Positions 15,271 to 22,064 of a DNA stretch of 64,000 bases are shown here, one piece after another. A model generated the notes under the pieces. That model worked only from the letters and a program-made list of their open reading frames with translations. It was not told where the DNA came from and made no database searches. This stretch comes from a virus: IMG/VR virus record IMGVR_UViG_3300035181_001055, positions 1 to 64,000 of that record. One strand, 5' to 3'. The stretch's first letter is position 1. Each line of letters starts with the position of its first letter. The position numbers and the translations under genes are program-made.

Positions 15271-15615
15271 ATGTTCGACTTCGAGATCATCGCTGAACGC
15301 AAGATCATCGCCAAGGCCAAGAATGGCAAGAAGAAGACTGAGAAGCAAGTCGTCGAGCTGTTCAGCGTCTTGCCTGCTATTGATGACTACGAGGTCGAGA
15401 AGGAGATTGTCAGTGCTGATGATCCTCTCGAAGCGTATGTCGCAGCGCTTGAGATGCAAGCCGATACTGTCGAGTTCGACGAGCCGATCTACAATCGTCA
15501 GTACAAGATCATCGGCACTCGTAAGACCTTCCCTCTGAAGGAGCGTCTTGAAGAGATCATCGAGAAGGTCGGTGCTTACATCGACGATGGCGGGGCTGTT
15601 CGTCTCGTGTACTAA
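15271..15615 (+). CDS. Hypothetical protein, 114 aa
   Basis: Lys- and Glu-rich, MFDFEIIAERKIIAKAKNG at the start. The ATG at 15271 follows GGAAAGG by 8 bases; a GTG at 15262 is an alternative. Not recognised. It is first after cassette 4 and followed closely by the Cys-repeat gene, probably one mRNA. Confidence 0.6.
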   Translation: MFDFEIIAERKIIAKAKNGKKKTEKQVVELFSVLPAIDDYEVEKEIVSADDPLEAYVAALEMQADTVEFDEPIYNRQYKIIGTRKTFPLKERLEEIIEKVGAYIDDGGAVRLVY

Positions 15616-15630
15616 GTTGAAGGAATTATC

Positions 15631-16014
15631 ATGCGTTATTTTTCTGAAGTGTCGCCGAAAGGCAATAGCTCTTGGAGTGATGTCAGCCAAGCCGAAGCCG
15701 ATGCTCGTCGCAAGGCTCTCGACGATGCTGGATGCGTCGATTGCCTCAACTGTATCAACTGCACCGATTGCGTCAATTGTATCAACTGCACCGACTGCGC
15801 GTCGTGTTCCAACTGCAGCAATTGCGCTAATTGCCTCGACTGTGTCGGGTGCGACGGTTGCTTCGAATGCGACGCTTGCAAGTACTGCGCCAACTGTTTC
15901 AACTGCGTCGGGTGCGACGGTTGCTTCGAATGCGACGCTTGCAAGTACTGCGAAGCCTGCGACGACTGCGACAATCGCGAGAACCTCGTCAATTACATTG
16001 GCTGCGCCGAATAA
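15631..16014 (+). CDS. Cys-x-x triplet-repeat protein
   Basis: 127 aa. After a 34-residue polar N-terminus, Cys occurs at every third position from C35 to C113: 27 consecutive C-x-x units, with Asn, Asp or Gly usually in the third place (CIN, CTD, CVN). One more Cys is near the end. At DNA level a 46-bp segment is repeated with a 63-bp period (15844 and 15907), so the array grows by unequal recombination. AAGGAA precedes the ATG. Metal binding or a three-sided solenoid are both conceivable; the family is not one I can name. A damaged second copy lies at 17.3-17.5 kb. Confidence 0.75.
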   Translation: MRYFSEVSPKGNSSWSDVSQAEADARRKALDDAGCVDCLNCINCTDCVNCINCTDCASCSNCSNCANCLDCVGCDGCFECDACKYCANCFNCVGCDGCFECDACKYCEACDDCDNRENLVNYIGCAE

Positions 16015-16017
16015 ATA
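16010..16017 (+). promoter_or_regulatory. Late-promoter-like AATAAATA before the tRNA pair
   Basis: AATAAATA overlaps the stop of the Cys-repeat gene, 33 bp before tRNA-Thr. One mismatch to the T4 late box; may be chance. Confidence 0.25.
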
Positions 16018-16049
16018 TCAAGCTGTGAACTGATTAGCTGTCACACGTT

Positions 16050-16125
16050 GCCACTTTAGCTCAGTTGGTAGAGCAACCGCCTTGTAAGCGGTAGGTCGTC
16101 CGTTCGAGTCGGACAAGTGGCACCA
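16050..16125 (+). tRNA. tRNA-Thr (anticodon TGT)
   Basis: Acceptor GCCACTT pairs with AAGTGGC. Anticodon stem ACCGC/GCGGT, loop CTTGTAA, anticodon UGU. Discriminator A and CCA are encoded. Confidence 0.93.
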
Positions 16126-16130
16126 TATAC

Positions 16131-16206
16131 GCCACCTTAGCTCAATTGGTAGAGCAGTTGCCTTATAAGCGACAGGTTGTAGGTTCGAATCCTGCAGGTG
16201 GAACCA
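16131..16206 (+). tRNA. tRNA-Ile (anticodon TAT)
   Basis: Closely related to the neighbouring tRNA-Thr. Loop CTTATAA gives anticodon UAU, which reads AUA. Acceptor pairs 2-7 are normal but position 1-72 is G-A, unpaired. D and T arms are regular and CCA is encoded. Confidence 0.85.
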
Positions 16207-16231
16207 CCGTGAATATGATTCAAGTGAAGAT

Positions 16232-16804
16232 ATGAACCCGAAAACGTTCCGCATCATGATTTATCAGCCCTATGGCCCCGAGACGTGGAGTCTGGTGTCC
16301 AAGAACATGTATTCCTTCAACATCCATGCGTCTGATCTTGATGAGGCGACGAACTGGGTTGCACGTATATTCCCTGGCATCGATGTTCATCAAAAGTCTG
16401 ATAGGAACTACAAGGTAGGATGCGCAGATCCCGTTCACATCATCGATTGCGATGCGATCAAGAAGTATGGGTTTGTGGATGGGAAGCGCGTTCCCATCAA
16501 AACTCCTGAAGGCTACTATCGTCGCACGCCTAAGGAAATCGCGAGGGGTCTGTTCAGGATAATCAGCACGATCAACAAGGACTATACCGAATGCTTGCGC
16601 ATCGCCGATTACTCTTCGCGGATGTATGAGAAGTTCAAGCTCGACCATTACCGTGACCGTGCCGCTGTCGCCAAGAAAGCAGCCCAGCTCGCCTCGCCTT
16701 GGATTGCTAACTTGATGACGGAGTACATAACAATTCAACGAAACATCGCGTCGAGCATCGAAGTCATTGAAAGTGCACACGAACATGAACGCGATCGTAT
16801 TTGA
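16232..16804 (+). CDS. Hypothetical protein, 190 aa
   Basis: Soluble alpha/beta protein starting MNPKTFRIMIYQPYG after a weak GTGAAGA. The C-terminal 80 residues look fully helical. Not recognised. It follows the tRNA pair without a visible sigma-70 promoter. Confidence 0.6.
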   Translation: MNPKTFRIMIYQPYGPETWSLVSKNMYSFNIHASDLDEATNWVARIFPGIDVHQKSDRNYKVGCADPVHIIDCDAIKKYGFVDGKRVPIKTPEGYYRRTPKEIARGLFRIISTINKDYTECLRIADYSSRMYEKFKLDHYRDRAAVAKKAAQLASPWIANLMTEYITIQRNIASSIEVIESAHEHERDRI

Positions 16805-16970
16805 TGCTGAGTTGAGTCTGCCGAAAGTCGAGCCGAAAGTCTTGTCTCGTCTAATGAGAGAGGCGAAATTTGACGATGTCGCTGCTGTGCCTATTTCACA
16901 TTCGCTCTTCGAAGTGTTTCGTCGGCTGCACCCTGAATCATACAACGCTGGCCTAGCCACAAACATATGA
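16785..16970 (+). CDS. Small hypothetical protein, 61 aa
   Basis: ATG at 16785 lies inside the end of the preceding gene; GAAAG is the only ribosome-site candidate. It encodes MNAIVFDAELSLPKVEPK and so on. The frame is open for 61 codons and its stop overlaps another small start. Moderate support only. Confidence 0.4.
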   Translation: MNAIVFDAELSLPKVEPKVLSRLMREAKFDDVAAVPISHSLFEVFRRLHPESYNAGLATNI

Positions 16971-17047
16971 TTATGTTCGACACATCTGTTCAAGAGCTAG
17001 AGCATAGCGTCGGTGTCGAAGGTCTGGTGAATCAGCTCAGAGAATGA
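16967..17047 (+). CDS. Very small ORF, 26 aa
   Basis: ATGA overlap with the previous stop; encodes MIMFDTSVQELEHSVGVEGL and six more residues. Supported only by the overlap and position before cassette 5. Confidence 0.25.
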   Translation: MIMFDTSVQELEHSVGVEGLVNQLRE

Positions 17048-17062
17048 CACGTCATCGAAAGA

Positions 17063-17111
17063 CCCTATGATGCGTAGGGGTGCTTGACAGCTCATCAAAT
17101 CCTGCTATAAT
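17063..17111 (+). promoter_or_regulatory. Early stem-loop plus promoter cassette 5
   Basis: CCCTA (17063-17067) pairs with TAGGG (17075-17079). TTGACA 17084-17089, 16 bp, TATAAT 17106-17111 with TGC. Confidence 0.87.
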
Positions 17112-17148
17112 AACCCCATCAGTAACATGAACATTGGAAGTCAATATC

Positions 17149-17319
17149 ATAGAACTCGATTACAAGACTGTAGAAGACGCCGCTCGCTACCAATTCCTGC
17201 GCGATGGCAATATCAGTCGACTCGAATTCGTGGCTGACGAATATGGAGTCCTCGACTTCTATTCAGGAGATGCGCTCGACCAGGAAGTTGACAATCTCAT
17301 TCTCTCGGCTGCTCGATGA
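17149..17319 (+). pseudogene. ORF whose expected start codon is ATA
   Basis: Behind the cassette the leader ends GGAAG, 8 nt, ATA, exactly where every other cassette has ATG. From that ATA the frame reads IELDYKTVEDAARYQFLRDG on to TGA at 17317-17319 (57 codons with the ATA). A TTG at 17134 is in frame but has no ribosome site. The gene is either inactivated at its start codon or starts at a very rare codon. Confidence 0.5.
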
Positions 17320-17500
17320 GGCCGAATGCACCAATTGCATTGATTGCATCGATTGTATCAATTGTGATAACTGTGCCAATTGCATTCAATGCTCATACTG
17401 TGCCGATTGTACAAATTGCGTTAACTGTACTAGCACATTCTCATGCGCTAACTGTACTGTACAAACTGCACCAATAGCACGCTATGTGTTAGTAGCTTAA
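17204..17500 (+). CDS. Cys-x-x triplet-repeat ORF, second and probably decayed copy
   Basis: The supportable part is residues 42-81, where 14 Cys all sit on a 3-residue phase (CTN, CID, CIN, CDN, CAN and so on), with one gap of six. The first 40 residues overlap the preceding ORF in another frame and look like noise. No ribosome site or good start precedes the Cys block, and LLDEAEC here aligns with ALDDAGC of the intact protein at 15631. Probably a fragment fused out of frame. Confidence 0.45.
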   Translation: MAISVDSNSWLTNMESSTSIQEMRSTRKLTISFSRLLDEAECTNCIDCIDCINCDNCANCIQCSYCADCTNCVNCTSTFSCANCTVQTAPIARYVLVA

Positions 17501-17528
17501 CTGTCTAACCTTGAATCAGCCCAACATC

Positions 17529-18137
17529 ATGAAAGCATACACTCAAGATGAATTTGACGCATTGCCAATTGTGGATGAAATTCGTCAATGCCCTTCCGGT
17601 GACTATTCAGCAATCCGCGAGTTCAAAGGACAATGTTCTTTCGCGGCTAGGAGCTGCTTTGGCGCAGGAAGTAAATTCGATAACAGGTGCGAATTCGGAA
17701 ATTTTTGTGATTTCGAAAAGGGATGCATATTCGGATATCGTTGCATCTTTGGTGTATGGTGTGACTTCAAAGAACAATGTGTCTTTGATGAGCATTGTTA
17801 CTTCGGAACGAATTGTATGTTTGGCAAAGAATGCAGCTTTGGACCGCGATGTGATTTTGGTTGGTGCATTTTTCATGAAGGGTGCATTTTCAGCGGTCAT
17901 CGTGCAAAGCAAGGGTATCCAATTTTGACTTTGAAAGGCGCAGGATATGCTAACGGAACCATGAATGCTTTTAACACCGAAGGTGGTCCCTGGATAGAAG
18001 CTGAACTTTTCATGGGCGATCTTAAAGCATTTCGTGATTTTGCTAACAGAGAACACAATGAAATAAACTGCACTCAGTACTTGGCATTCGCCGATATAGT
18101 GGCGGCTGCATGGTGCTCTGAAAAGGATGAGGTCTAA
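17529..18137 (+). CDS. Hexapeptide (CxFGxx) repeat protein, middle paralogue
   Basis: 202 aa. MKAYTQDEFDALPIV matches the N-terminus of the paralogues at 13399 and 18628. Residues about 30-125 are 6-residue units such as CEFGNF, CIFGYR, CYFGTN, CMFGKE. The last 75 residues form a separate domain (GYPILTLKGAGY, EGGPWIEAELF, ADIVAAAWCSE) shared with the 18628 protein. A trimeric left-handed beta-helix is the likely fold. The ribosome site is weak; a TTG at 17511 is an alternative start. Confidence 0.7.
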   Translation: MKAYTQDEFDALPIVDEIRQCPSGDYSAIREFKGQCSFAARSCFGAGSKFDNRCEFGNFCDFEKGCIFGYRCIFGVWCDFKEQCVFDEHCYFGTNCMFGKECSFGPRCDFGWCIFHEGCIFSGHRAKQGYPILTLKGAGYANGTMNAFNTEGGPWIEAELFMGDLKAFRDFANREHNEINCTQYLAFADIVAAAWCSEKDEV

Positions 18138-18141
18138 TACC

Positions 18142-18516
18142 ATGAGTAATCTTGCGAAAAATCTTTCTGTATCCGAAACTGGACGGTGCTTTACTGATGT
18201 GCCGCCTCTGTCAACTATGACAGTTGAGGATTCTATTTCGAATGTGTCAAGTAGCACTGCTTACGAGTATCGAATAGAGGCGCGTTTCGGAACTTCGACC
18301 ATGGTGAATAAGACGTTCGCCGAACAGTCGAGCACACACGCAAACGTCTTTACGGATGCCATACGATCGGCGCGTCGAAAGATTGTCGAAGATGTTTTTG
18401 GCGAGTTTCGTCCTCTGATCTATCAGATCAACGAAGCGATTCACACACGCGATTGGGTTGAGGCCAGCAATCTCACTAGGAAGCTGTACCAGCAGATGTT
18501 CGAGGAAGGTCTGTGA
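18142..18516 (+). CDS. Hypothetical protein, 124 aa
   Basis: Ser/Thr-rich N-terminal half, helical C-terminal half (EFRPLIYQINEAIHTRDWVE). GATGAGG before the ATG. Not recognised. Probably cotranscribed with the hexapeptide-repeat gene before it. Confidence 0.6.
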   Translation: MSNLAKNLSVSETGRCFTDVPPLSTMTVEDSISNVSSSTAYEYRIEARFGTSTMVNKTFAEQSSTHANVFTDAIRSARRKIVEDVFGEFRPLIYQINEAIHTRDWVEASNLTRKLYQQMFEEGL

Positions 18517-18537
18517 AGGAAGTGCAGTGCTGCAGAG

Positions 18538-18589
18538 ACCCTATGTTGTGTGTGGGGGTGCTTGACATCTTGCCAGAACCTGCTATAAT
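18538..18589 (+). promoter_or_regulatory. Early promoter cassette 6 (weak stem)
   Basis: ACCC (18538) can pair with GGGT (18556). TTGACA 18562-18567, 16 bp, TATAAT 18584-18589 with TGC; leader AAGCAACGGAA. Confidence 0.85.
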
Positions 18590-18627
18590 ATACCCAATAA
18601 GCAACGGAACATTGGAAAGGTAGTATC

Positions 18628-19437
18628 ATGCACGTTTTCACTCAAGCAGAGTTCAACTCACTCCCCATCGTCAACGGATATCGTCAGTGTCCGTCTGGCG
18701 ATTATTCTGAAATCGTCACATTCGATAGAAGAAACGTATTCGCTGATGGATGCGTTTTCGCCGAACAATCTGTGTTCGGCGAATATTGCGAGTTTGGGAA
18801 GAACTGCATCTTCTCTGTTTGCTGCGAGTTCGGCTCTGGCTGCATTTTCCGCGCAAATTCCAAGTTCGGCAATTGGTGCGTATTCGCCGACGGATGTGTC
18901 TTTGACCACGACTGCGTGTTTGGCGGCGAGTGCTCGTTTAGTGAATTTTCAAAGTTCGGCGAAGCGTGCGTATTCGGATCGAAGTGCGTATCCGGCAGAG
19001 AGTGCATCTTCGGCGAGCAATGCCGATTCAGCACATCGAATCAATTTGGTGACTTGTGCGAATTTGCGGACGAATGCGTTTTTGGTCAATGGTGTCGATT
19101 CAGCGCATTGTGCAGCTTCGGGCATCAGTGCCAATTTGACAATCATTGCAAGTTCGGGATTGATTCTACTTTCGGTCAGAAATGCGTCTTCAATGGTCGC
19201 GTTGCACGTTCTAGTAACCCTGTAATGGTCTTGTCTTGCATAGGCAGCAACGGCTTAACAATCTATGCATTTGATGTTGAGGGCGGTCCGATCTTCGAGT
19301 TCAACGATTTCACTGGAAACTCAAACGAGTTCCTCGAGGAAGTCACCAAGTGCAGCGATCCTCTAAATCTAGCACAGTGCTTCGGTTTTGTTAGTCTTGT
19401 TGCATCCGTTTGGTTCTCTGAAACAACTCAAAATTGA
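18628..19437 (+). CDS. Hexapeptide (CxFGxx) repeat protein, long paralogue
   Basis: 269 aa, MHVFTQAEFNSLPIV at the start. About 27 six-residue units run from residue 33 to 193, many with both Cys and Phe-Gly (CEFGKN, CIFSVC, CEFGSG, CVFGGE). The C-terminal 75 residues repeat the domain of the 17529 protein (NPVMVLSCIGS, EGGPIFEFNDF, SVWFSET). Eighteen residues per turn would give roughly nine helical turns. GGAAAGG precedes the ATG, driven by cassette 6. Confidence 0.75.
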   Translation: MHVFTQAEFNSLPIVNGYRQCPSGDYSEIVTFDRRNVFADGCVFAEQSVFGEYCEFGKNCIFSVCCEFGSGCIFRANSKFGNWCVFADGCVFDHDCVFGGECSFSEFSKFGEACVFGSKCVSGRECIFGEQCRFSTSNQFGDLCEFADECVFGQWCRFSALCSFGHQCQFDNHCKFGIDSTFGQKCVFNGRVARSSNPVMVLSCIGSNGLTIYAFDVEGGPIFEFNDFTGNSNEFLEEVTKCSDPLNLAQCFGFVSLVASVWFSETTQN

Positions 19438-19472
19438 AGCTTCTCAATCTCGTTTCAATAAATGAAAAAATC

Positions 19473-19697
19473 ATGAACAATGCAGTCAAATTCAAATGGG
19501 ATGGAACTGTCGAGGACGAATCGGGTCTTGCCACTTACGAAATCGGGACTTCGTCTTACTCGATTCGTTTCCCTGCCTTCCGTTCTGCTAGTCTCGCATA
19601 TATGGCTCTTTCCGATGTGTACCAACAAGGGTACGAGGAAGGCATTCGCAAAGCGAAATCTGAGGTGCAAGCAGCCCTCTCAAAAATTTCAGCTTGA
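19473..19697 (+). CDS. Hypothetical protein, 74 aa
   Basis: MNNAVKFKWDGTVEDESG at the start; helical, charged C-terminus. The ATG at 19473 lacks a clear ribosome site, and a TTG at 19434 is in frame. Not recognised. Confidence 0.5.
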   Translation: MNNAVKFKWDGTVEDESGLATYEIGTSSYSIRFPAFRSASLAYMALSDVYQQGYEEGIRKAKSEVQAALSKISA

Positions 19698-19711
19698 ACT
19701 TAGGCTAGGAT

Positions 19712-19924
19712 ATGATGAATAACGATGAAGAGCTGAAGAATTCGCTGATCAGAAAAAAGCTATATGCTATCATCAATATCTTACTTTTATTGGATGAGTA
19801 TCAGCTCCAATACACCGTCATCGACTTTCTTCTAAAGCGCGCAGCAGACTTGATCGAGCAACTCCCTTCATACGAACAACAATTCTACATCAACACGCTA
19901 CGCAAGCAAACTGGCAACATCTGA
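19712..19924 (+). CDS. Small helical protein of the LP-QQ-YI family, copy 1
   Basis: 70 aa, predicted all-helical. The C-terminal pattern AADLIEQLP, then QQFYINTLRKQTG, is shared with the proteins at 20034 and 20505. TAGGA precedes ATGATG; the second ATG at 19715 is equally possible. It lies upstream of cassette 7, so the family members sit in separate units. Confidence 0.6.
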   Translation: MMNNDEELKNSLIRKKLYAIINILLLLDEYQLQYTVIDFLLKRAADLIEQLPSYEQQFYINTLRKQTGNI

Positions 19925-19948
19925 CGCGAGGTCGTCGGCGCGTCGAAA

Positions 19949-20000
19949 GACCCTACTAGCAGTAGGGTCGGTTGACATCAGCGTCATCTGGCTCTATAAT
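19949..20000 (+). promoter_or_regulatory. Early stem-loop plus promoter cassette 7
   Basis: GACCCTACT (19949-19957) pairs perfectly with AGTAGGGTC (19961-19969). TTGACA 19972-19977, 17 bp, TATAAT 19995-20000. Confidence 0.92.
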
Positions 20001-20033
20001 AAACCCATCAGCAACGAAAACAGGAGTTACATG

Positions 20034-20237
20034 ATGAGCAACGTGGAAAAGATGTCGTACTCGCAAGTCCGTGAGGAGCTCACCAAACTGATTGACGGAT
20101 CGGTTGACAAGAACCAGTCCTATATCCCAGCAACCCTCTTCCTCCGAGGGCTCGCCGCTGAGCTGATTGCTCACCTTCCAGCAGACCAGCAACAAGTCTA
20201 CATCAACGCAATCCGCAGTCAAGTCGACTACATCTGA
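20034..20237 (+). CDS. Small helical protein of the LP-QQ-YI family, copy 2
   Basis: 67 aa starting MSNVEKMSYSQVREEL. Contains LAAELIAHLPADQQQVYI and a final RSQVDYI, the family signature. The ATG at 20034 is 7 nt after ACAGGAG and aligns with the MSNAYEK start of copy 3; ATG 20031 is the alternative. Confidence 0.65.
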   Translation: MSNVEKMSYSQVREELTKLIDGSVDKNQSYIPATLFLRGLAAELIAHLPADQQQVYINAIRSQVDYI

Positions 20238-20247
20238 CGCACTGAAA

Positions 20248-20298
20248 GACCCTACTGCTAGTAGGGTCGGTTGACAGCTTGACTGACCCTGCTATAAT
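20248..20298 (+). promoter_or_regulatory. Early stem-loop plus promoter cassette 8
   Basis: GACCCTACT (20248-20256) pairs with AGTAGGGTC (20260-20268). TTGACA 20271-20276, 16 bp, TATAAT 20293-20298 with TGC. Confidence 0.92.
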
Positions 20299-20329
20299 AT
20301 AGTCAACAGCAACGGAAGAAAGTAACATC

Positions 20330-20491
20330 ATGCAAGGCATGGTTCGGATAATTGTCGGGCTGCTGATCGTCATGGGCGCCGTCGGCACCATCGATGCCGA
20401 CCCTTCTGCGCCTTTGGCTGCGACCGTCTTGGTTTCCGTCATAGGGTTTGCAATCGCAGCCTGGGGCGTTTCTGCAATGAAATCTAAATGA
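20330..20491 (+). CDS. Small two-helix membrane protein, 53 aa
   Basis: MQGMVRIIVGLLIVMGAVGT then a short IDADPS loop and a second hydrophobic helix ending WGVSAMKSK. The sequence type, with the IDADPSA loop between helices, is one I recall from many phages without a known role. GGAAGAAAG precedes the ATG. Confidence 0.7.
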   Translation: MQGMVRIIVGLLIVMGAVGTIDADPSAPLAATVLVSVIGFAIAAWGVSAMKSK

Positions 20492-20504
20492 CTGGAGTTA
20501 TATT

Positions 20505-20696
20505 ATGAGCAACGCGTATGAGAAAGCTCGCAACGAGCTGGTTAAGCTGGTCAACACTTCGTTTGAGAACAATAAGTCTTTTTCTCGAGTCGCAGGCTAC
20601 CTCGAAATGCTTGCTGCGGATCTGATTGCAGACCTTCCTGCTGAAAAGCGTCAGCGCTATATCGATAAGATTCGCAGCCAAATCGGCAAGGTCTAA
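20505..20696 (+). CDS. Small helical protein of the LP-QQ-YI family, copy 3
   Basis: 63 aa, MSNAYEKARNELVKLV. Contains LAADLIADLPAEKRQRYI and RSQIGKV, aligning along its whole length with copy 2. CTGGAG precedes the ATG. Follows the small membrane gene in one unit. Confidence 0.65.
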   Translation: MSNAYEKARNELVKLVNTSFENNKSFSRVAGYLEMLAADLIADLPAEKRQRYIDKIRSQIGKV

Positions 20697-20731
20697 TACA
20701 GGTCAAGTAACCTTAGAAGTTGCATGGTCAC

Positions 20732-20760
20732 TTGACCCCCTCAGAAATCTGCTATAGAAT
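20732..20760 (+). promoter_or_regulatory. Decayed early promoter cassette 9
   Basis: TTGACC 20732-20737 and TATAGAAT around 20753-20760 with about 15 bp between them. The stem-loop arms before it are largely lost. Confidence 0.5.
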
Positions 20761-20793
20761 ACCCGCTAGCATTGAAACCATTGAGGCATCATT

Positions 20794-20898
20794 ATGCCTT
20801 AAACTATCAAGCTCGCAGCCAACGAACGCATCATTACCATCGTCTTTGAAGAGCGATTTTGCTCTTCTTTTTCAACCACAACGGAGAACACATCATGA
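20794..20898 (+). pseudogene. Remnant gene reading Met-Pro-stop
   Basis: At the position of the cassette's gene the sequence is ATG CCT TAA. The frame continues open after the TAA for 31 codons to TGA at 20896-20898 and crosses a perfect terminator. It looks like a dead gene behind a dying promoter; a two-codon minigene is the exotic alternative. Confidence 0.4.
20848..20872 (+). terminator. Intrinsic terminator
   Basis: GAAGAGC (20848-20854) pairs perfectly with GCTCTTC (20861-20867) around GATTTT, followed by TTTTT. Confidence 0.88.
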
Positions 20899-21194
20899 AA
20901 CTTTTCGCAATCCGAAACACTAGCCGAGGTCAGTACGTTTCCGCAATCTATCGGGAAAATGTTAACCACACTCCTCTTTTCCAATATGCTCGCTTGTACT
21001 TTCGCCGAGCCGACGCTTCTCGTCTAGCAAACATTCTGAATGCTAAAGAGGGCAAAGACATTTTCAATATCGTCGAAATCGAAATCACTGAGAAATCTCC
21101 TGGCAAGCGTAAACCAAGCGAAACAGCAAACGAGCTTTCAAGCGCTCGAGCAAGCGCCAATAATCATAAGTCTCAACTCCCACCTCAATCATGA
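20895..21194 (+). CDS. Hypothetical protein, 99 aa
   Basis: MKLFAIRNTSRGQYVSAIYR at the start, basic, with a disordered Ser/Ala/Gln-rich tail from about residue 72. CGGAG precedes the ATG. No promoter is seen between the terminator just upstream and this start, so read-through or an unseen promoter would be needed. Confidence 0.55.
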   Translation: MKLFAIRNTSRGQYVSAIYRENVNHTPLFQYARLYFRRADASRLANILNAKEGKDIFNIVEIEITEKSPGKRKPSETANELSSARASANNHKSQLPPQS

Positions 21195-21197
21195 TGA

Positions 21198-21354
21198 ATG
21201 ACAAAAATTCGAAGCCCTCCTTCCTAATGTAACTTGTAAGAACAACGAAGAGTGCAGCATCGAATGGGTCGAGATTTTCGATACGTATGATGCTGCTCGT
21301 GACCTCGCCGAGAAGCTTAACAACATCATCTATGACGAAAGCGTAGTAATCTGA
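21198..21354 (+). pseudogene. Gene frameshifted in an A5 run
   Basis: ATG ACA AAA at 21198 is followed by one extra A (21203-21207 is A5). Removing it gives one clean frame reading MTKFEALLPNVTCKNN to VVI and TGA at 21352-21354, 51 codons. As it stands, translation ends after nine codons. WVEIFDTYDAARDLAEKLNN matches the C-terminal pattern of the proteins at 21369 and 22065, so this is a damaged member of that family, a slippage site or a sequencing error. Confidence 0.6.
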
Positions 21355-21368
21355 AAGAGAGACGACCA

Positions 21369-21650
21369 ATGACCAAGCACGAATTCTTATCGATTGTTGA
21401 CAAGCTCGATCGTTATGATTACACAAAGGCAAGTGTAATCTCGATCAAATCTGTCGATGGCGAGATTGTTCTCGCGTCAGAAGATCAAGGCGAGCAATTT
21501 AAGGTCTGCCTGATCAAAGTCGATGGCAGCGGATTCGAACACATCTACACCACGGCTTCTTATGAAGAGGCTCGCCAATTAGTGGATGATCTTAACGACT
21601 GGCTCAGCGAAGAAGATTGGGATCTGACTAAAGAGACTTTTGAGCTCTAA
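21369..21650 (+). CDS. Small acidic protein of the EARQL family, copy A
   Basis: 93 aa, MTKHEFLSIVDKLDRYDY. The C-terminal half has YTTASYEEARQLVDDLNDWL, the family mark shared with the GTG-start gene at 22065 and the frameshifted gene before it. Function unknown; strongly acidic, as small phage inhibitors of host enzymes often are, but that is only a general tendency. Confidence 0.6.
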   Translation: MTKHEFLSIVDKLDRYDYTKASVISIKSVDGEIVLASEDQGEQFKVCLIKVDGSGFEHIYTTASYEEARQLVDDLNDWLSEEDWDLTKETFEL

Positions 21651-21661
21651 CGGAAAGTTGT

Positions 21662-22030
21662 ATGCCAATCGTCACTCATTTTGCTGAAAGCGAAATACTA
21701 GCATGCACCAAATCAGAGAATCCTGTTATCTCTGAATTGCTCGACGAGGTAAATTCTAAATCGACTGTAAGATGGCTGATTAAAGATTACCTTGTTGCTA
21801 GAAAAAAGAGCAATGGAATTTTCTTCAGACGAAAAAACAAAGAAGTAGCAATGTACCATGAATTGTATGTTGCTACTATCGAGCCCGAATTCCAAGTCAT
21901 CAATTTCTACCAAGAGGGCTCGGAAAGCACTATCAATACAATTGTTCCGTCTGATGTTGTTGTGTCGTACTTGATGGGATTCCTGGCTTCTTTCAATAAA
22001 CGACTGACGAAACAATCGGATTGTTTCTGA
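21662..22030 (+). CDS. Hypothetical protein, 122 aa
   Basis: MPIVTHFAESEILACTKSEN at the start; mixed alpha/beta with a hydrophobic C-terminal helix (SDVVVSYLMGFLASF). CGGAAAG precedes the ATG. Not recognised. Confidence 0.55.
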   Translation: MPIVTHFAESEILACTKSENPVISELLDEVNSKSTVRWLIKDYLVARKKSNGIFFRRKNKEVAMYHELYVATIEPEFQVINFYQEGSESTINTIVPSDVVVSYLMGFLASFNKRLTKQSDCF

Positions 22031-22064
22031 AAGGCGCAACTCTTTCTCATGAAAGGAGTTAATT

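Noticed and set aside
15631-16014. CRISPR-like array from the regular DNA repeats
   Set aside because: The periodicity is codon-based (9 bp, 63 bp) inside an ORF; there are no unique spacers.
16131-17151. UAU tRNA as an initiator for the ATA start at 17149
   Set aside because: The 1-72 mismatch is suggestive, but the anticodon stem lacks the three G-C pairs needed for initiation; a mutated start codon is simpler.
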